Positions 23,556 through 31,536 of a stretch of 33,281 bases of DNA are shown piece by piece. A program made the translations under genes and the position numbers. Numbering within the stretch: the stretch's first letter is position 1; each line of letters starts with the position of its first letter. Under the pieces are notes generated by a model that had not been told where the DNA came from, made no database searches, and saw nothing but the letters and a program-made list of their open reading frames with translations. Source of the DNA: an uncultured Bacteroidales bacterium (GTDB lineage: Bacteria; Bacteroidota; Bacteroidia; Bacteroidales; P3); contig CAJOHZ010000022.1 of the NCBI GenBank assembly GCA_905234695.1, positions 1 to 33,281 of the forward strand. Reading direction: 5' to 3'.

Positions 23556-24103
23556 AAAAGGTACGCCTCATCCTCTGCCTGACGACATTTGCCGCGCTCC
23601 TTTCCGCATGCGGCGACACCCCTGTCATTGAGCTGCCCACCGACCAAAGCGGCAAAGTCAAGGAGCACATGATCAATGCCAACCGCGTGGTTATTCAGTC
23701 CGAAAGCACACAGATTGAACAATATATCCAACGTCGGAAATGGCATACCTCTCCCCTGCCCTGCGGAGCCCAATGCATGGTCTACACCACCGGCCAAGGG
23801 GCTATCATCAACCCTGACGACACCGTGGTGGTTCAGTACCGGCTGGAGTCCCTGGACGGCTCGCCATTTTACACCCACCAATGCGACACACTGGTGGTAG
23901 GTCGGCGACATGCCACCGTGGCCCTCGACGACCTATTGCAGCAGATGCGCTACGGTGGCCAAGCATGGCTCATCGCCCCGTCCAACAGCGCCTATGGCGT
24001 AGTCGGCGACGGCGACCGCGTGCCCTCGCGCACCGTCATCGTATACAACGTCGCTTCGGTGGCGCCGTTCTCCACTCACATGAACACAAACAAAAACAAT
24101 TAA
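23552..24103 (+). CDS. FKBP-type peptidyl-prolyl isomerase-like lipoprotein (GldI-like)
   Basis: A 183-residue lipoprotein with signal LLSACG (Cys20) and one C-terminal FKBP-like domain (about residues 85-175). The domain shows INPDDTVVVQYRLESLDG, VALDDLLQQMRYGGQAWLIAPSNSAYG and a final TVIVYNV strand. The N-terminal stretch holds a helix with IEQYIQRRKWH, seen in Bacteroidota FKBP proteins related to the gliding protein GldI. It probably assists folding of exported proteins in the periplasm. It overlaps nrnA by 4 bp and precedes a second FKBP lipoprotein gene by 12 bp. Catalytic activity is uncertain because active-site aromatics are only partly recognisable. Confidence 0.85.
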   Translation: MKKVRLILCLTTFAALLSACGDTPVIELPTDQSGKVKEHMINANRVVIQSESTQIEQYIQRRKWHTSPLPCGAQCMVYTTGQGAIINPDDTVVVQYRLESLDGSPFYTHQCDTLVVGRRHATVALDDLLQQMRYGGQAWLIAPSNSAYGVVGDGDRVPSRTVIVYNVASVAPFSTHMNTNKNN

Positions 24104-24115
24104 TAATAATTCCAA

Positions 24116-25027
24116 ATGAAAAAACTGATTTATTTTGTAGTCGCGACTGCCGCCTGCGCTTCGCTGATGACGGCTTGCAACTCCGACAAATTCAAGAAGA
24201 CCGACAACGGCCTGAAGTACAAATTCGAAGTGGTCAACAAAGAGGGCCAGATGCCTCAGATGGGCGACCTGCTGGTCGGTGAGCTGACCTGCAAACTCGA
24301 CACAAGCATCCTCTTCTCCAACGTGGGACACCCCGACCGCATCTTCCAGGTGGCCGAGAGCATGTTCAAAGGCGACATCCAGGAAGGTCTCCAGATGATG
24401 CACGAAGGCGACAAGGCCACCTTCGCCATCCCCGCCGACTCCATTGCGAAATTCCTGCAGCCCAACCAGATGCCTCCCATGTACAAGGCTGGCGAAGGCC
24501 AGATGTTCTACTATGAGATTGCCCTTCAGGACATTGTCACCAAGGAAGAACTCGCCCAGGAAGAGGCCAACTTCATCGAGGAGATGAACCAGCGCAAGGA
24601 CAACGAAGCCGCCCTGCTGGCCGAGTACATTGCCAACCAGAACATCACCGTGAAGCCCACCGCCTCGGGACTATATGTCATTGTGAACAAGAAGGGTAAC
24701 GGCCCCAAAGTCGAAGCCGGAAAGACCGTGTCGGTGAACTACACCGGCCGCCTGCTGGACGGCACCATCTTCGACACCAGCGAGAAGGAAGTGGCCGAAG
24801 AAGCTAACAAGGTCCAACCGGGCCGCGTCTACGAGCCCATGACCTATATTGTGGGTCAGCAGCCCCTCATCGCCGGTTGGGATGAAGGAATGAAAGGCCA
24901 GACCGAAGGCTCCGAGATCACTCTCGTCATGCCCTCCAACCTCGGTTACGGCGCCCGTGGCGCAGGTCGCGACATCATGCCCTACAGCCCTCTGGTGTTC
25001 AACATCTCCATCCTTTCCGTAAAATAA
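24116..25027 (+). CDS. FKBP-type peptidyl-prolyl isomerase, two-domain lipoprotein
   Basis: A 303-residue lipoprotein (signal ending LMTACN, Cys21) with two FKBP-like domains. The first (about 30-140) is divergent, with MHEGDKATFAIPADS. The second (about 180-303) is canonical: VEAGKTVSVNYTGRLLDGTIFD, PLIAGWDEGMKGQTEGS, PSNLGYGARG and PLVFNISILSV. The domains are joined by an acidic helix rich in Glu (about 140-170). It should catalyse proline cis-trans isomerisation or act as a chaperone in the periplasm. It is placed between another FKBP lipoprotein and adk. Confidence 0.92.
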   Translation: MKKLIYFVVATAACASLMTACNSDKFKKTDNGLKYKFEVVNKEGQMPQMGDLLVGELTCKLDTSILFSNVGHPDRIFQVAESMFKGDIQEGLQMMHEGDKATFAIPADSIAKFLQPNQMPPMYKAGEGQMFYYEIALQDIVTKEELAQEEANFIEEMNQRKDNEAALLAEYIANQNITVKPTASGLYVIVNKKGNGPKVEAGKTVSVNYTGRLLDGTIFDTSEKEVAEEANKVQPGRVYEPMTYIVGQQPLIAGWDEGMKGQTEGSEITLVMPSNLGYGARGAGRDIMPYSPLVFNISILSVK

Positions 25028-25050
25028 CCTCGACAAACAAACCCATACAA

Positions 25051-25074
25051 GAGTGGAGGCGCACACCTCCACTC
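25051..25074 (+). terminator. Intercistronic hairpin before adk
   Basis: A perfect 9-bp stem (GAGTGGAGG paired with CCTCCACTC) with a 6-nt loop, 23 bp after the FKBP gene, with only a TT tail. It is a partial terminator or processing site between the FKBP genes and adk. Confidence 0.5.
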
Positions 25075-25091
25075 TTACAGTATACATACCT

Positions 25092-25655
25092 ATGAGAGAT
25101 ATTGTCATTTTCGGAGCTCCCGGTGCCGGCAAAGGCACCCAGAGCGACTATATTGTCGAGCGTTATGGCCTCACCCATATCTCCACCGGAGACCTGCTCC
25201 GCAAGGAAATCGCCGACAAGACCGAACTGGGTATCCGCATCAAGAGCATCATGGATGCCGGCCAGCTAGTGAGCGACGACATTGTCATCACGATGATTGA
25301 CAATGCCATTGCCCACGATACCCATGGCATCCTCTTTGACGGATTCCCCCGCACCGTGGCCCAAGCAGAGACATTGGACAAGCTGCTGGCCAACCACGGA
25401 CGCAGCCTCACCTGCATGATACAGTTGGAGGTGCCCCGCGAAGAGCTGATACGCCGCATGCTGGAACGTGCCAAAGTAAGCGGACGCAGCGACGACAACG
25501 AGGAAACTATCAAGCACCGCCTTGCCGAATATGAAAGCAAGACATTCCCCGTGGCCGCCTATTACGCAAAACAGGGCAAGGCAATACCCATCAACGGCCT
25601 CGGCGACATCAAGGCCATCTCTGCCTCCATCGCCCGTGCAATCGACGCAAAATAA
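25092..25655 (+). CDS. adk: Adenylate kinase
   Basis: A 187-residue enzyme catalysing ATP + AMP = 2 ADP. P-loop GAPGAGKGTQ is at residues 8-17, the AMP site shows HISTGDLLR and LFDGFPRT, and a short LID appears as RAKVSGRSDDN. The short-LID, zinc-free form of about 190 residues is usual in Bacteroidales. An in-frame ATG exists at 25053, but MRDIVIFGAPG at 25092 is the conventional start and follows the hairpin directly. obgE starts 13 bp downstream. Confidence 0.96.
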   Translation: MRDIVIFGAPGAGKGTQSDYIVERYGLTHISTGDLLRKEIADKTELGIRIKSIMDAGQLVSDDIVITMIDNAIAHDTHGILFDGFPRTVAQAETLDKLLANHGRSLTCMIQLEVPREELIRRMLERAKVSGRSDDNEETIKHRLAEYESKTFPVAAYYAKQGKAIPINGLGDIKAISASIARAIDAK

Positions 25656-25668
25656 GCAGCAAAGACCC

Positions 25669-26658
25669 ATGACTTCCAACTTTGTAGACTACGTCAAAAT
25701 CTTCATTCGCTCCGGTAAGGGCGGCGCCGGCTCGGCGCACCTGCTAAGGGTGAAATACAATGCCAAAGCCGGTCCCGATGGAGGCGACGGCGGTCGCGGA
25801 GGACATGTCATCCTGCGCGGCAATAGCCAGCGGTGGACACTCCTGCACCTCAAGTACACCAAACATGTCTTCGCCGAGGACGGCGAACACGGAGGCGAGA
25901 ACCTCTGCACCGGCCGCACAGGCAAAGACCAGTACCTCGATGTGCCGCTGGGATGCATCTGCCGTGATGCCGAGAGCGGCGAAGTGCTGGGCGAAGTCAC
26001 CGAAGACGGACAGGAGGTCATCATCGCCCGCGGCGGCCGCGGCGGCCTGGGCAACGACCACTTCAAGTCGCCTACCAACCAGACCCCGCGCTACGCCCAG
26101 CCGGGAGAGCCCGCCGTGGAACGCTGGATTGTTATTGAACTGAAGGTGTTGGCCGACGTGGGACTGGTCGGATTCCCCAACGCGGGCAAGTCTACCTTGC
26201 TGAGCGTTGTCTCGGCCGCCAGACCCGAAATTGCCGACTATCCCTTCACCACCCTGGTCCCCAACCTCGGCATCGTGAAATACCGCGACGACCATTCTTT
26301 CTGCATTGCCGACATCCCCGGTATTATCGATGGATCCAGCGATGGAAAAGGCCTTGGCCTCAGATTCCTACGCCATATCGAGCGCAACTCCATCCTGCTT
26401 TTCATGGTGAGTTGCGAACAGCTGGACATCGCCCGCGAATATAATGTATTGCTCGACGAATTGCGGAAATATAACCCCGAACTGCTGGACAAGCAGCGCA
26501 TCCTCGCCGTCACCAAATGCGACATTATTGACGACCTCATGATGCAACAACTGCAACAGCACCTCCCCGAGGGCGTTGACACACTCTTCATCTCCGCCGT
26601 CACTGGCCTGCATATCCAAGAGCTCAAAGACCTGATTTATCAAAAACTGACCAGTTAA
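25669..26658 (+). CDS. obgE: Obg-family GTPase
   Basis: A 329-residue ribosome-assembly GTPase. The N-terminal glycine-rich Obg fold (residues 1-160) contains GGDGGRGGHV and GGRGGLGNDHF. The G domain has G1 GFPNAGKS (168-175), G2 around YPFTTLVPNLG, G3 DIPGII and a G4 variant TKCD. The protein stops right after the G domain (LKDLIYQKLTS), so it lacks the C-terminal tail that makes many Obg proteins about 390 residues. The frame is open upstream into adk, but the start at 25669 (MTSNFVDYVKIF) is standard. PAP2 follows after 3 bp. Confidence 0.95.
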   Translation: MTSNFVDYVKIFIRSGKGGAGSAHLLRVKYNAKAGPDGGDGGRGGHVILRGNSQRWTLLHLKYTKHVFAEDGEHGGENLCTGRTGKDQYLDVPLGCICRDAESGEVLGEVTEDGQEVIIARGGRGGLGNDHFKSPTNQTPRYAQPGEPAVERWIVIELKVLADVGLVGFPNAGKSTLLSVVSAARPEIADYPFTTLVPNLGIVKYRDDHSFCIADIPGIIDGSSDGKGLGLRFLRHIERNSILLFMVSCEQLDIAREYNVLLDELRKYNPELLDKQRILAVTKCDIIDDLMMQQLQQHLPEGVDTLFISAVTGLHIQELKDLIYQKLTS

Positions 26659-26661
26659 TCC

Positions 26662-27270
26662 ATGCTCACCGCTGCCGACACCCGCCTCTTCTACTGGATA
26701 AACCAGCACCACACCCCCATCCTCGACTGGGTATTGTGGGTGGCCAGCCAAGGATGGTCCTGGGCCATTGTCTTGTCGGCAGCCATCATCTACATGGTAT
26801 TGAGTCACAGAAAGAATTCTCAATTCTCATTCCAATTCGCAATTCTCCTGTTGGCAGGTATAGGGCTTTGCTTCCTCCTCTCCGACCGGATTTCAGTGCT
26901 CTGTTTCAAGGATGTATTCTGCCGCCTGCGCCCTTGCCATGCCCTAGAGGACGTGCGCATGTTCCGAACTTCCTGTGGCGGCCAGTACGGCTTCGTTTCC
27001 TCCCACGCAGCCAATGTCTTTGCCCTCGCTCTCTTCCTGACACTCTTCCAAAAGAAATGCTCAACTTTCAATTTCCCGTTTTCGATTCTTCTCTTCGCAT
27101 GGGCCTGCGTGGTCTGCTACTCCCGCCCCTACCTCGGCAAGCACTACCCGGGAGATGTCGCCTGCGGTGCCCTACTCGGACTCGCTGTAGGCACGGTGGT
27201 TTTTCTACTTATACAATGTATTGACAAACTGATTATTACAAAAAATCAACAGAAAAAATCGTCTATCTGA
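26662..27270 (+). CDS. PAP2-family membrane phosphatase
   Basis: A 202-residue integral membrane protein with about five hydrophobic segments. The PAP2/acid phosphatase signature is present in three parts: KDVFCRLRP (near residue 89), SSHAANVF (near 114) and SRPYLGKHYPGDV (near 153), which supplies the phosphohistidine site. Substrates are probably lipid phosphates such as undecaprenyl pyrophosphate or phosphatidylglycerophosphate; the sequence does not decide. Two loops (about 50-62 and 131-142) contain AT-rich, repeat-derived residues (NSQFSFQF, STFNFPF). It is last of the nrnA-obgE run; a terminator lies 67 bp after it. Confidence 0.87.
   Translation: MLTAADTRLFYWINQHHTPILDWVLWVASQGWSWAIVLSAAIIYMVLSHRKNSQFSFQFAILLLAGIGLCFLLSDRISVLCFKDVFCRLRPCHALEDVRMFRTSCGGQYGFVSSHAANVFALALFLTLFQKKCSTFNFPFSILLFAWACVVCYSRPYLGKHYPGDVACGALLGLAVGTVVFLLIQCIDKLIITKNQQKKSSI
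26815..26847 (+). repeat. AATTCTC heptamer array inside the PAP2 gene
   Basis: Units AATTCTC, AATTCTC, a 5-nt spacer, AATTCGC and AATTCTC. They encode part of a loop between membrane segments. A looser version occurs at about 27060-27095 in the same gene. Confidence 0.7.
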
Positions 27271-27337
27271 TGAAACAAAAATGTCAATTCTGCGTATATA
27301 TTACCGTGCTTACTTATTTCAAAGATGTATTTGACGG

Positions 27338-27369
27338 GACGTCTCCTTATCGGAGGCGTCTTCGTTTTT
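27338..27369 (+). terminator. Terminator after the PAP2 gene
   Basis: A 9-bp stem with one G-U pair (27338-27346 with 27352-27360), a 5-nt loop and the tail TTCGTTTTT. Confidence 0.75.
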
Positions 27370-27390
27370 AATATACCTAACAGTTTCACC

Positions 27391-27425
27391 AATCACTAAT
27401 CACTAATCACTAATCACTAATCACT
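27391..27425 (+). repeat. Five tandem AATCACT heptamers
   Basis: Five perfect head-to-tail copies of AATCACT, ending 20 bp before the cvpA start codon. Single ATCACT words recur at about 27946-27966 after the gene. Confidence 0.9.
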
Positions 27426-27445
27426 ATTCACCAAACTCAAATCCC

Positions 27446-27940
27446 ATGAACCTCCTCGACATCATCCTCGCCGTGCCCATGTGCTTCTTTATCTATAAAG
27501 GATGGAAGCGCGGATTTATCTTCGAACTTGCCGCCTTGGTAGGCGTCGTTCTTGGCTGCTGGGCTGCCATCCATTTCTCCACCTGGGTGGCCGGAATACT
27601 TAAAATCAAAGGCGAAGGCACCGTACTTATCGCCTTCTTCATCACCTTTGCCGCCGTGGTGGCAGCCTCCTTCTTCCTTGGCAAGGCAGTTGAAGGATTC
27701 ATCAAGATGGTGAAAGCCAACGGCCTCAACAAGATACTTGGAGCCGTGATGGGAATGCTCAAAATCGTCTGCATCCTGGCGGTGCTGCTCAACTACATCC
27801 TCATCATCGACCAGCACCAAGGGGTCATCACCCCCAAAGTTCAGCAGGAGAGTCTCTTCTTCCGTCCTGTCCACAATGTAGGCAACCACCTCACTGCAAG
27901 ACTGCACAACTACGTAGAGAAAGTAAGAAGTAAGAAGTAA
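27446..27940 (+). CDS. CvpA-family membrane protein
   Basis: A 164-residue membrane protein with four hydrophobic segments and the N-terminal pattern LDIILAVPMCFFIYKGWKRGFIFELAAL (residues 3-30), characteristic of CvpA/colicin V production proteins. Members are inner membrane proteins linked to envelope stress tolerance and, in some bacteria, to purine-gene operons. The C-terminus (VRSKK) and the stop codon are encoded by a GTAAGAA repeat. It lies 31 bp before the dihydrouridine synthase gene. Confidence 0.85.
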   Translation: MNLLDIILAVPMCFFIYKGWKRGFIFELAALVGVVLGCWAAIHFSTWVAGILKIKGEGTVLIAFFITFAAVVAASFFLGKAVEGFIKMVKANGLNKILGAVMGMLKIVCILAVLLNYILIIDQHQGVITPKVQQESLFFRPVHNVGNHLTARLHNYVEKVRSKK

Positions 27941-27943
27941 GAA
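27923..27943 (+). repeat. Three GTAAGAA heptamers at the 3' end of cvpA
   Basis: Three perfect copies encode the last residues and the stop codon of the CvpA protein, followed by a partial copy (GTAA). Confidence 0.8.
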
Positions 27944-27971
27944 GTAATCACTGGTCATTAATCACTAAAAG

Positions 27972-28991
27972 ATGCTGATTCTCGCGCCCATGCAGGGCCT
28001 TACCGAACTGATGTTCCGCCGAGTGTACGAAGCCTGTTTCCCCGGCGCGCTGGATCTCGCTATCTCCCCATTCCTCTCTCTCACCCATGGCAACCTGGCC
28101 GAAGCATGGAAGAAAATTGACGACGTGCTGCCTGAAGCCAACCAAGGTTCCATTCCCGTCATCCCACAAATTCTCGGCAAAGAGCCGCGTGAATTCATCG
28201 AACTGGGCAACCGCCTTGCCGACCTCGGATACACCGAAATCAATTGGAACATAGGGTGTCCTATGCGGCGCGTCACCGCCAAGCATCGCGGTAGCGGCAT
28301 CCTTCCTCACCCCGACGAGGTGCAGCTTATCCTGGACACCGTGCTACCACAGCTACGCCCCCGACTCAGCGTCAAGATGCGCCTCGGACTCAGCGACAAA
28401 CGAGACATCACTGCGCTCATCCCCATCCTCAACGACCACCCGCTGGCCAGCGTCACCATCCACCCCCGGACCGGCCGCCAGCAATATGGCGGACAGGTGG
28501 ACCTTGACGCTTTTGAAGAAGCTCTCCACCGCCTCCACCACCCCGTCATCTATAATGGAGACATCTGCACCCCAGCCGATTACCGCAAACTTCATACTCG
28601 ATTCCCACAGGTAAATGATTTCATGATTGGCCGAGGAATCCTCTACAACCCCCTCCTCCCCTTAGAAATCAAAAACGAAAACCACAACCAGCTTCAGCCC
28701 AATCAACTCAACAACCCAACAACTCAACAATTCAACAATTCAACAATTCAACAATTTATCATATCCCTTATCTCTGCCATTGAGGCACTACCTATACCAC
28801 CGGTTTCCAAGATGCGTAAAACCAAAGAATACTGGTGCCTGCTGCGCCGCAGCCTCCCCGTCACCGAGCAACAAGCCGCTACTGTCCTCCATGCCGAGAC
28901 CCACGAAAGCACCCTGGACACCCTATTGCGCCTACTGGACTCGGTAGCTGACCGTCAGAAGGATGGAACAGAAATGCAAAACTTTCTATAA
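27972..28991 (+). CDS. dus: tRNA-dihydrouridine synthase
   Basis: A 339-residue FMN enzyme of the Dus family, reducing uridines in tRNA D-loops to dihydrouridine. The TIM barrel begins LILAPMQGLTELMFRR. The catalytic Cys96 is in NWNIGCPMRRV, phosphate and substrate sites are seen in IHPRTGRQQYGG and VIYNGDI, and FMIGRGILYNP closes the barrel. Residues about 245-261 are encoded by an 8-bp tandem repeat and give a Gln/Asn-rich linker before the helical tRNA-binding domain. The substrate position is not decidable by eye; it looks closest to small DusC/DusA-like enzymes of Bacteroidota. Confidence 0.92.
   Translation: MLILAPMQGLTELMFRRVYEACFPGALDLAISPFLSLTHGNLAEAWKKIDDVLPEANQGSIPVIPQILGKEPREFIELGNRLADLGYTEINWNIGCPMRRVTAKHRGSGILPHPDEVQLILDTVLPQLRPRLSVKMRLGLSDKRDITALIPILNDHPLASVTIHPRTGRQQYGGQVDLDAFEEALHRLHHPVIYNGDICTPADYRKLHTRFPQVNDFMIGRGILYNPLLPLEIKNENHNQLQPNQLNNPTTQQFNNSTIQQFIISLISAIEALPIPPVSKMRKTKEYWCLLRRSLPVTEQQAATVLHAETHESTLDTLLRLLDSVADRQKDGTEMQNFL
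28704..28751 (+). repeat. Six 8-bp tandem repeats inside dus
   Basis: Units CAACTCAA, CAACCCAA, CAACTCAA and three CAATTCAA follow each other without gaps. The total is 48 bp, exactly 16 codons, so the frame is kept; loss or gain of one unit would shift it. Confidence 0.9.
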
Positions 28992-29042
28992 AAAAACCAC
29001 ACGCACGCACAATAAAGCATTTAAAAATCCGTTAAAAAGCAA

Positions 29043-30041
29043 ATGGTAAACCGATATAAACTCATCCTGCTTATCATCCCTATCTTGCTGACAATCACTT
29101 CATGCAAGCAGAAGAACAGCAATAAGGAGCCCTCCCACGAGGAGGTCTTGGCCATTTTGGACGCCAAGATACACAAGCACCCCAACGACGCCAAACTCTA
29201 CCACGACCGGGCCACCATCTACTTGAAAGACAACCGAGTCAACGACGCCATTTCTGACCTCATGCATGCTGTCGACCTTGACGAAAAGAACGTCAGTTAC
29301 CACATGCTGTTGGGCGATGCCTATTTCGCCAACGGCGACGTCGAACATAGCTACAAATCCATCCAAAAAGCCATCGACCTGGACCCCTCCAACCAAGAAG
29401 CCCACCTCAAACTGGGCGAGATAGCCTATTATAGCCGTGACTACGACCGCGCTTTGGAGAGCTTGGGGAAAGTCACCGCCAAAGATCCGCAGAATCGCAC
29501 CGCACTCTTTATGAAAGGGTTCATCTACAAGGAAAAAGGTGACACCTCCAATGCCGTCACCTTGTTGCGAAAAGTCTGCGACCTCTACCCCGACTACGCC
29601 CCCGCATTCGAGGAGTTGGGCGTCCTCTACGCCACCCGCCGCAGCCCCATGGCGATGGAATACCTCACTACCGCACACAGGCTCGACCCTCAAAACACCA
29701 ACATCCTCTACGCCATCGCTATGTTCTACCAGGACACAAAGCAGTACGACCAAGCCGAAGAAATCTACAAACAGATACTTGACCTCGACGCCAACTACAA
29801 ATACGCCTGGCACAACCGCGGATACATGGAGACCTTCGTCTACGGCAACTACCCCCAGGCCATCGAATACCTCACCCGCGCCATCCAGTGCGACAGCACT
29901 TTCATCGAGGCCTATGCCAACCGAGGCTGCACCTACGAACTACAAGGCGACCGCGACCGCGCCGCTGCCGATTTCCGCATGGCTCTCGACCTCGATCACA
30001 CCTTCCAACCCGCCATTGACGGACTCACTCGCCTCAATTAA
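29043..30041 (+). CDS. TPR-repeat lipoprotein
   Basis: A 332-residue protein with lipoprotein signal (LLTITSC, Cys21) and about eight tetratricopeptide repeats covering residues 35-330, for example AKLYHDRATIYLKDNRVNDA, YKYAWHNRGYMETFVYGNYP and AYANRGCTYELQGDRDRAA. TPR arrays bind partner proteins; this one is probably anchored to an envelope membrane facing the periplasm. No enzymatic domain is seen. It lies 51 bp after dus and 52 bp before pyrB. Similar lipoproteins take part in envelope complexes, but no partner can be named here. Confidence 0.87.
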   Translation: MVNRYKLILLIIPILLTITSCKQKNSNKEPSHEEVLAILDAKIHKHPNDAKLYHDRATIYLKDNRVNDAISDLMHAVDLDEKNVSYHMLLGDAYFANGDVEHSYKSIQKAIDLDPSNQEAHLKLGEIAYYSRDYDRALESLGKVTAKDPQNRTALFMKGFIYKEKGDTSNAVTLLRKVCDLYPDYAPAFEELGVLYATRRSPMAMEYLTTAHRLDPQNTNILYAIAMFYQDTKQYDQAEEIYKQILDLDANYKYAWHNRGYMETFVYGNYPQAIEYLTRAIQCDSTFIEAYANRGCTYELQGDRDRAAADFRMALDLDHTFQPAIDGLTRLN

Positions 30042-30093
30042 CCCCACAACTACCATTAGAAAAACAAGTTAAATCTCAAAATAATCACACATC

Positions 30094-31011
30094 ATGAGCA
30101 CACTCAAAGGACGTAACCTCATCTCCATCACCGACTTCTCGAAAGAGGAGTACATCGAGGTGCTGGACATTGCCGAAGGGTTTGAGAAGAACCCTAAGCA
30201 ACGCATTCTCAGCGACAAAGTGATCGCAACACTCTTCTTCGAGCCCTCCACCCGTACTCGTCTGAGTTTCGAGAGCGCCGCCAACCAGTTGGGCGCAAGA
30301 ATCATCGGATTCAGCGACCCGGGCGGCACCAGCGTGCAGAAAGGCGAATCGCTCCATGACACCATCGTCATGGTTTCCAGCTACGCCGACCTCATTGTCA
30401 TGCGCAACCCCAAGGAAGGCTCTTCGCGTTACGCCTCCGAGGTGGCCACCGTTCCCGTTATCAACGCCGGCGACGGAGCCAACCAGCACCCCACCCAGTG
30501 TATGCTCGACCTCTACTCCATCCGCAAGACCCAGGGGACACTCGAAAACCTCAATATCGCCTGTGTCGGCGACCTCAAATACGGCCGCACCGTACACTCC
30601 CTCGTCCAAGCCATGTGCAACTTCAACGCCACCTTCCACCTCGTCTCGCCCGAAGAGCTCAAACTTCCCTCGTCGGTCAAGATGAGCATCAAGGATGCAG
30701 GCCTTAAATACTACCAATACACCGACATCAAGGACATCATTCCCTCCGCTGACATCATCTACATGACCCGAGTCCAGCGCGAGCGTTTCCCCGACCCGCT
30801 GGAATACGAGCGCGTAAAAGACAGCTGCATCCTCACCGCCGCCATGCTCGAAGGCTGCAAGCCCAACATGCGCGTCATGCACCCACTGCCCCGCGTCAAC
30901 GAAATCACCACCGATGTCGACTCCACCCCCTATGCCTACTACTTCCGTCAGGCACAGAACGGCGTATATGTCCGCCAAGCCCTCATGGCGGCCATCCTCG
31001 GTGCAAAATAG
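30094..31011 (+). CDS. pyrB: Aspartate carbamoyltransferase, catalytic chain
   Basis: A 305-residue ATCase catalytic subunit that makes N-carbamoyl-aspartate in pyrimidine synthesis. The carbamoyl phosphate loop FFEPSTRTRLSFE is near residue 48, then GDGANQHPTQ near 129, CVGDLKYGRTVHSL near 152 and HPLPR at 263-267. Length matches the E. coli chain. It is followed 44 bp on by pyrI, so the holoenzyme is expected to be the allosteric class-B type. No leader peptide or attenuator resembling enteric pyrBI is visible upstream. Confidence 0.97.
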   Translation: MSTLKGRNLISITDFSKEEYIEVLDIAEGFEKNPKQRILSDKVIATLFFEPSTRTRLSFESAANQLGARIIGFSDPGGTSVQKGESLHDTIVMVSSYADLIVMRNPKEGSSRYASEVATVPVINAGDGANQHPTQCMLDLYSIRKTQGTLENLNIACVGDLKYGRTVHSLVQAMCNFNATFHLVSPEELKLPSSVKMSIKDAGLKYYQYTDIKDIIPSADIIYMTRVQRERFPDPLEYERVKDSCILTAAMLEGCKPNMRVMHPLPRVNEITTDVDSTPYAYYFRQAQNGVYVRQALMAAILGAK

Positions 31012-31012
31012 T

Positions 31013-31037
31013 TTTAAGTTTCAGTCTTTAAGTTTCA
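31013..31037 (+). repeat. Direct repeat TTTAAGTTTCA in the pyrB-pyrI spacer
   Basis: Two perfect 11-bp copies at 31013-31023 and 31027-31037, a period of 14 (twice 7). Confidence 0.7.
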
Positions 31038-31055
31038 CCTTTAACCTATCAACAC

Positions 31056-31517
31056 ATGGAAACCAAGAAAGAACTCGTCGTCCCCGCCATCGAGAACGGC
31101 ACCGTCATCGACCATATCCCCACCGAAGTTGTCTATCAGGTCATCCATATCCTCGGCCTCGAAGAATACAATGACGAAGTCCTTATCGGAAACTTCCTCT
31201 CCAGCGCCAAGTTGGGCCGTAAGGGCATCATCAAAATCAAGAACAAGCACTTCACCAAGGAAGAGGTCAGCAAAATCTCCCTCGTGGCACCCTATGTCAC
31301 CATCATCAACATCGAGAATTACAAGGTGATAGAAAAATTTGCCACCGAAATCCCCGACCACATCGAGAACTTCATCAAGTGCGCCAACCCCAAGTGCATC
31401 ACCAACGCCGAGGCCGTTCCCACCAAGTTCGATGTCGTCGACAAGGAGAACATCAAACTGCGCTGTCACTACTGCGAGAAGTTCACCACCAAGGAAACTC
31501 TCCATTTCTGCAAATAA
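31056..31517 (+). CDS. pyrI: Aspartate carbamoyltransferase, regulatory chain
   Basis: A 153-residue allosteric subunit of ATCase that binds nucleotides (CTP, ATP, UTP) in its N-terminal domain. It contacts the catalytic chain through a C-terminal zinc domain. All four zinc cysteines are present: Cys109 and Cys114 (KCANPKC) and Cys137 and Cys140 (CHYC), with spacing nearly identical to E. coli PyrI. It is adjacent to pyrB and probably cotranscribed. Confidence 0.96.
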   Translation: METKKELVVPAIENGTVIDHIPTEVVYQVIHILGLEEYNDEVLIGNFLSSAKLGRKGIIKIKNKHFTKEEVSKISLVAPYVTIINIENYKVIEKFATEIPDHIENFIKCANPKCITNAEAVPTKFDVVDKENIKLRCHYCEKFTTKETLHFCK

Positions 31518-31536
31518 CCCATAGAGAGACAGCACC

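Noticed and set aside
27391..27425. The five AATCACT units as a CRISPR array
   Set aside because: The units are contiguous heptamers without spacers, and no cas gene is present.
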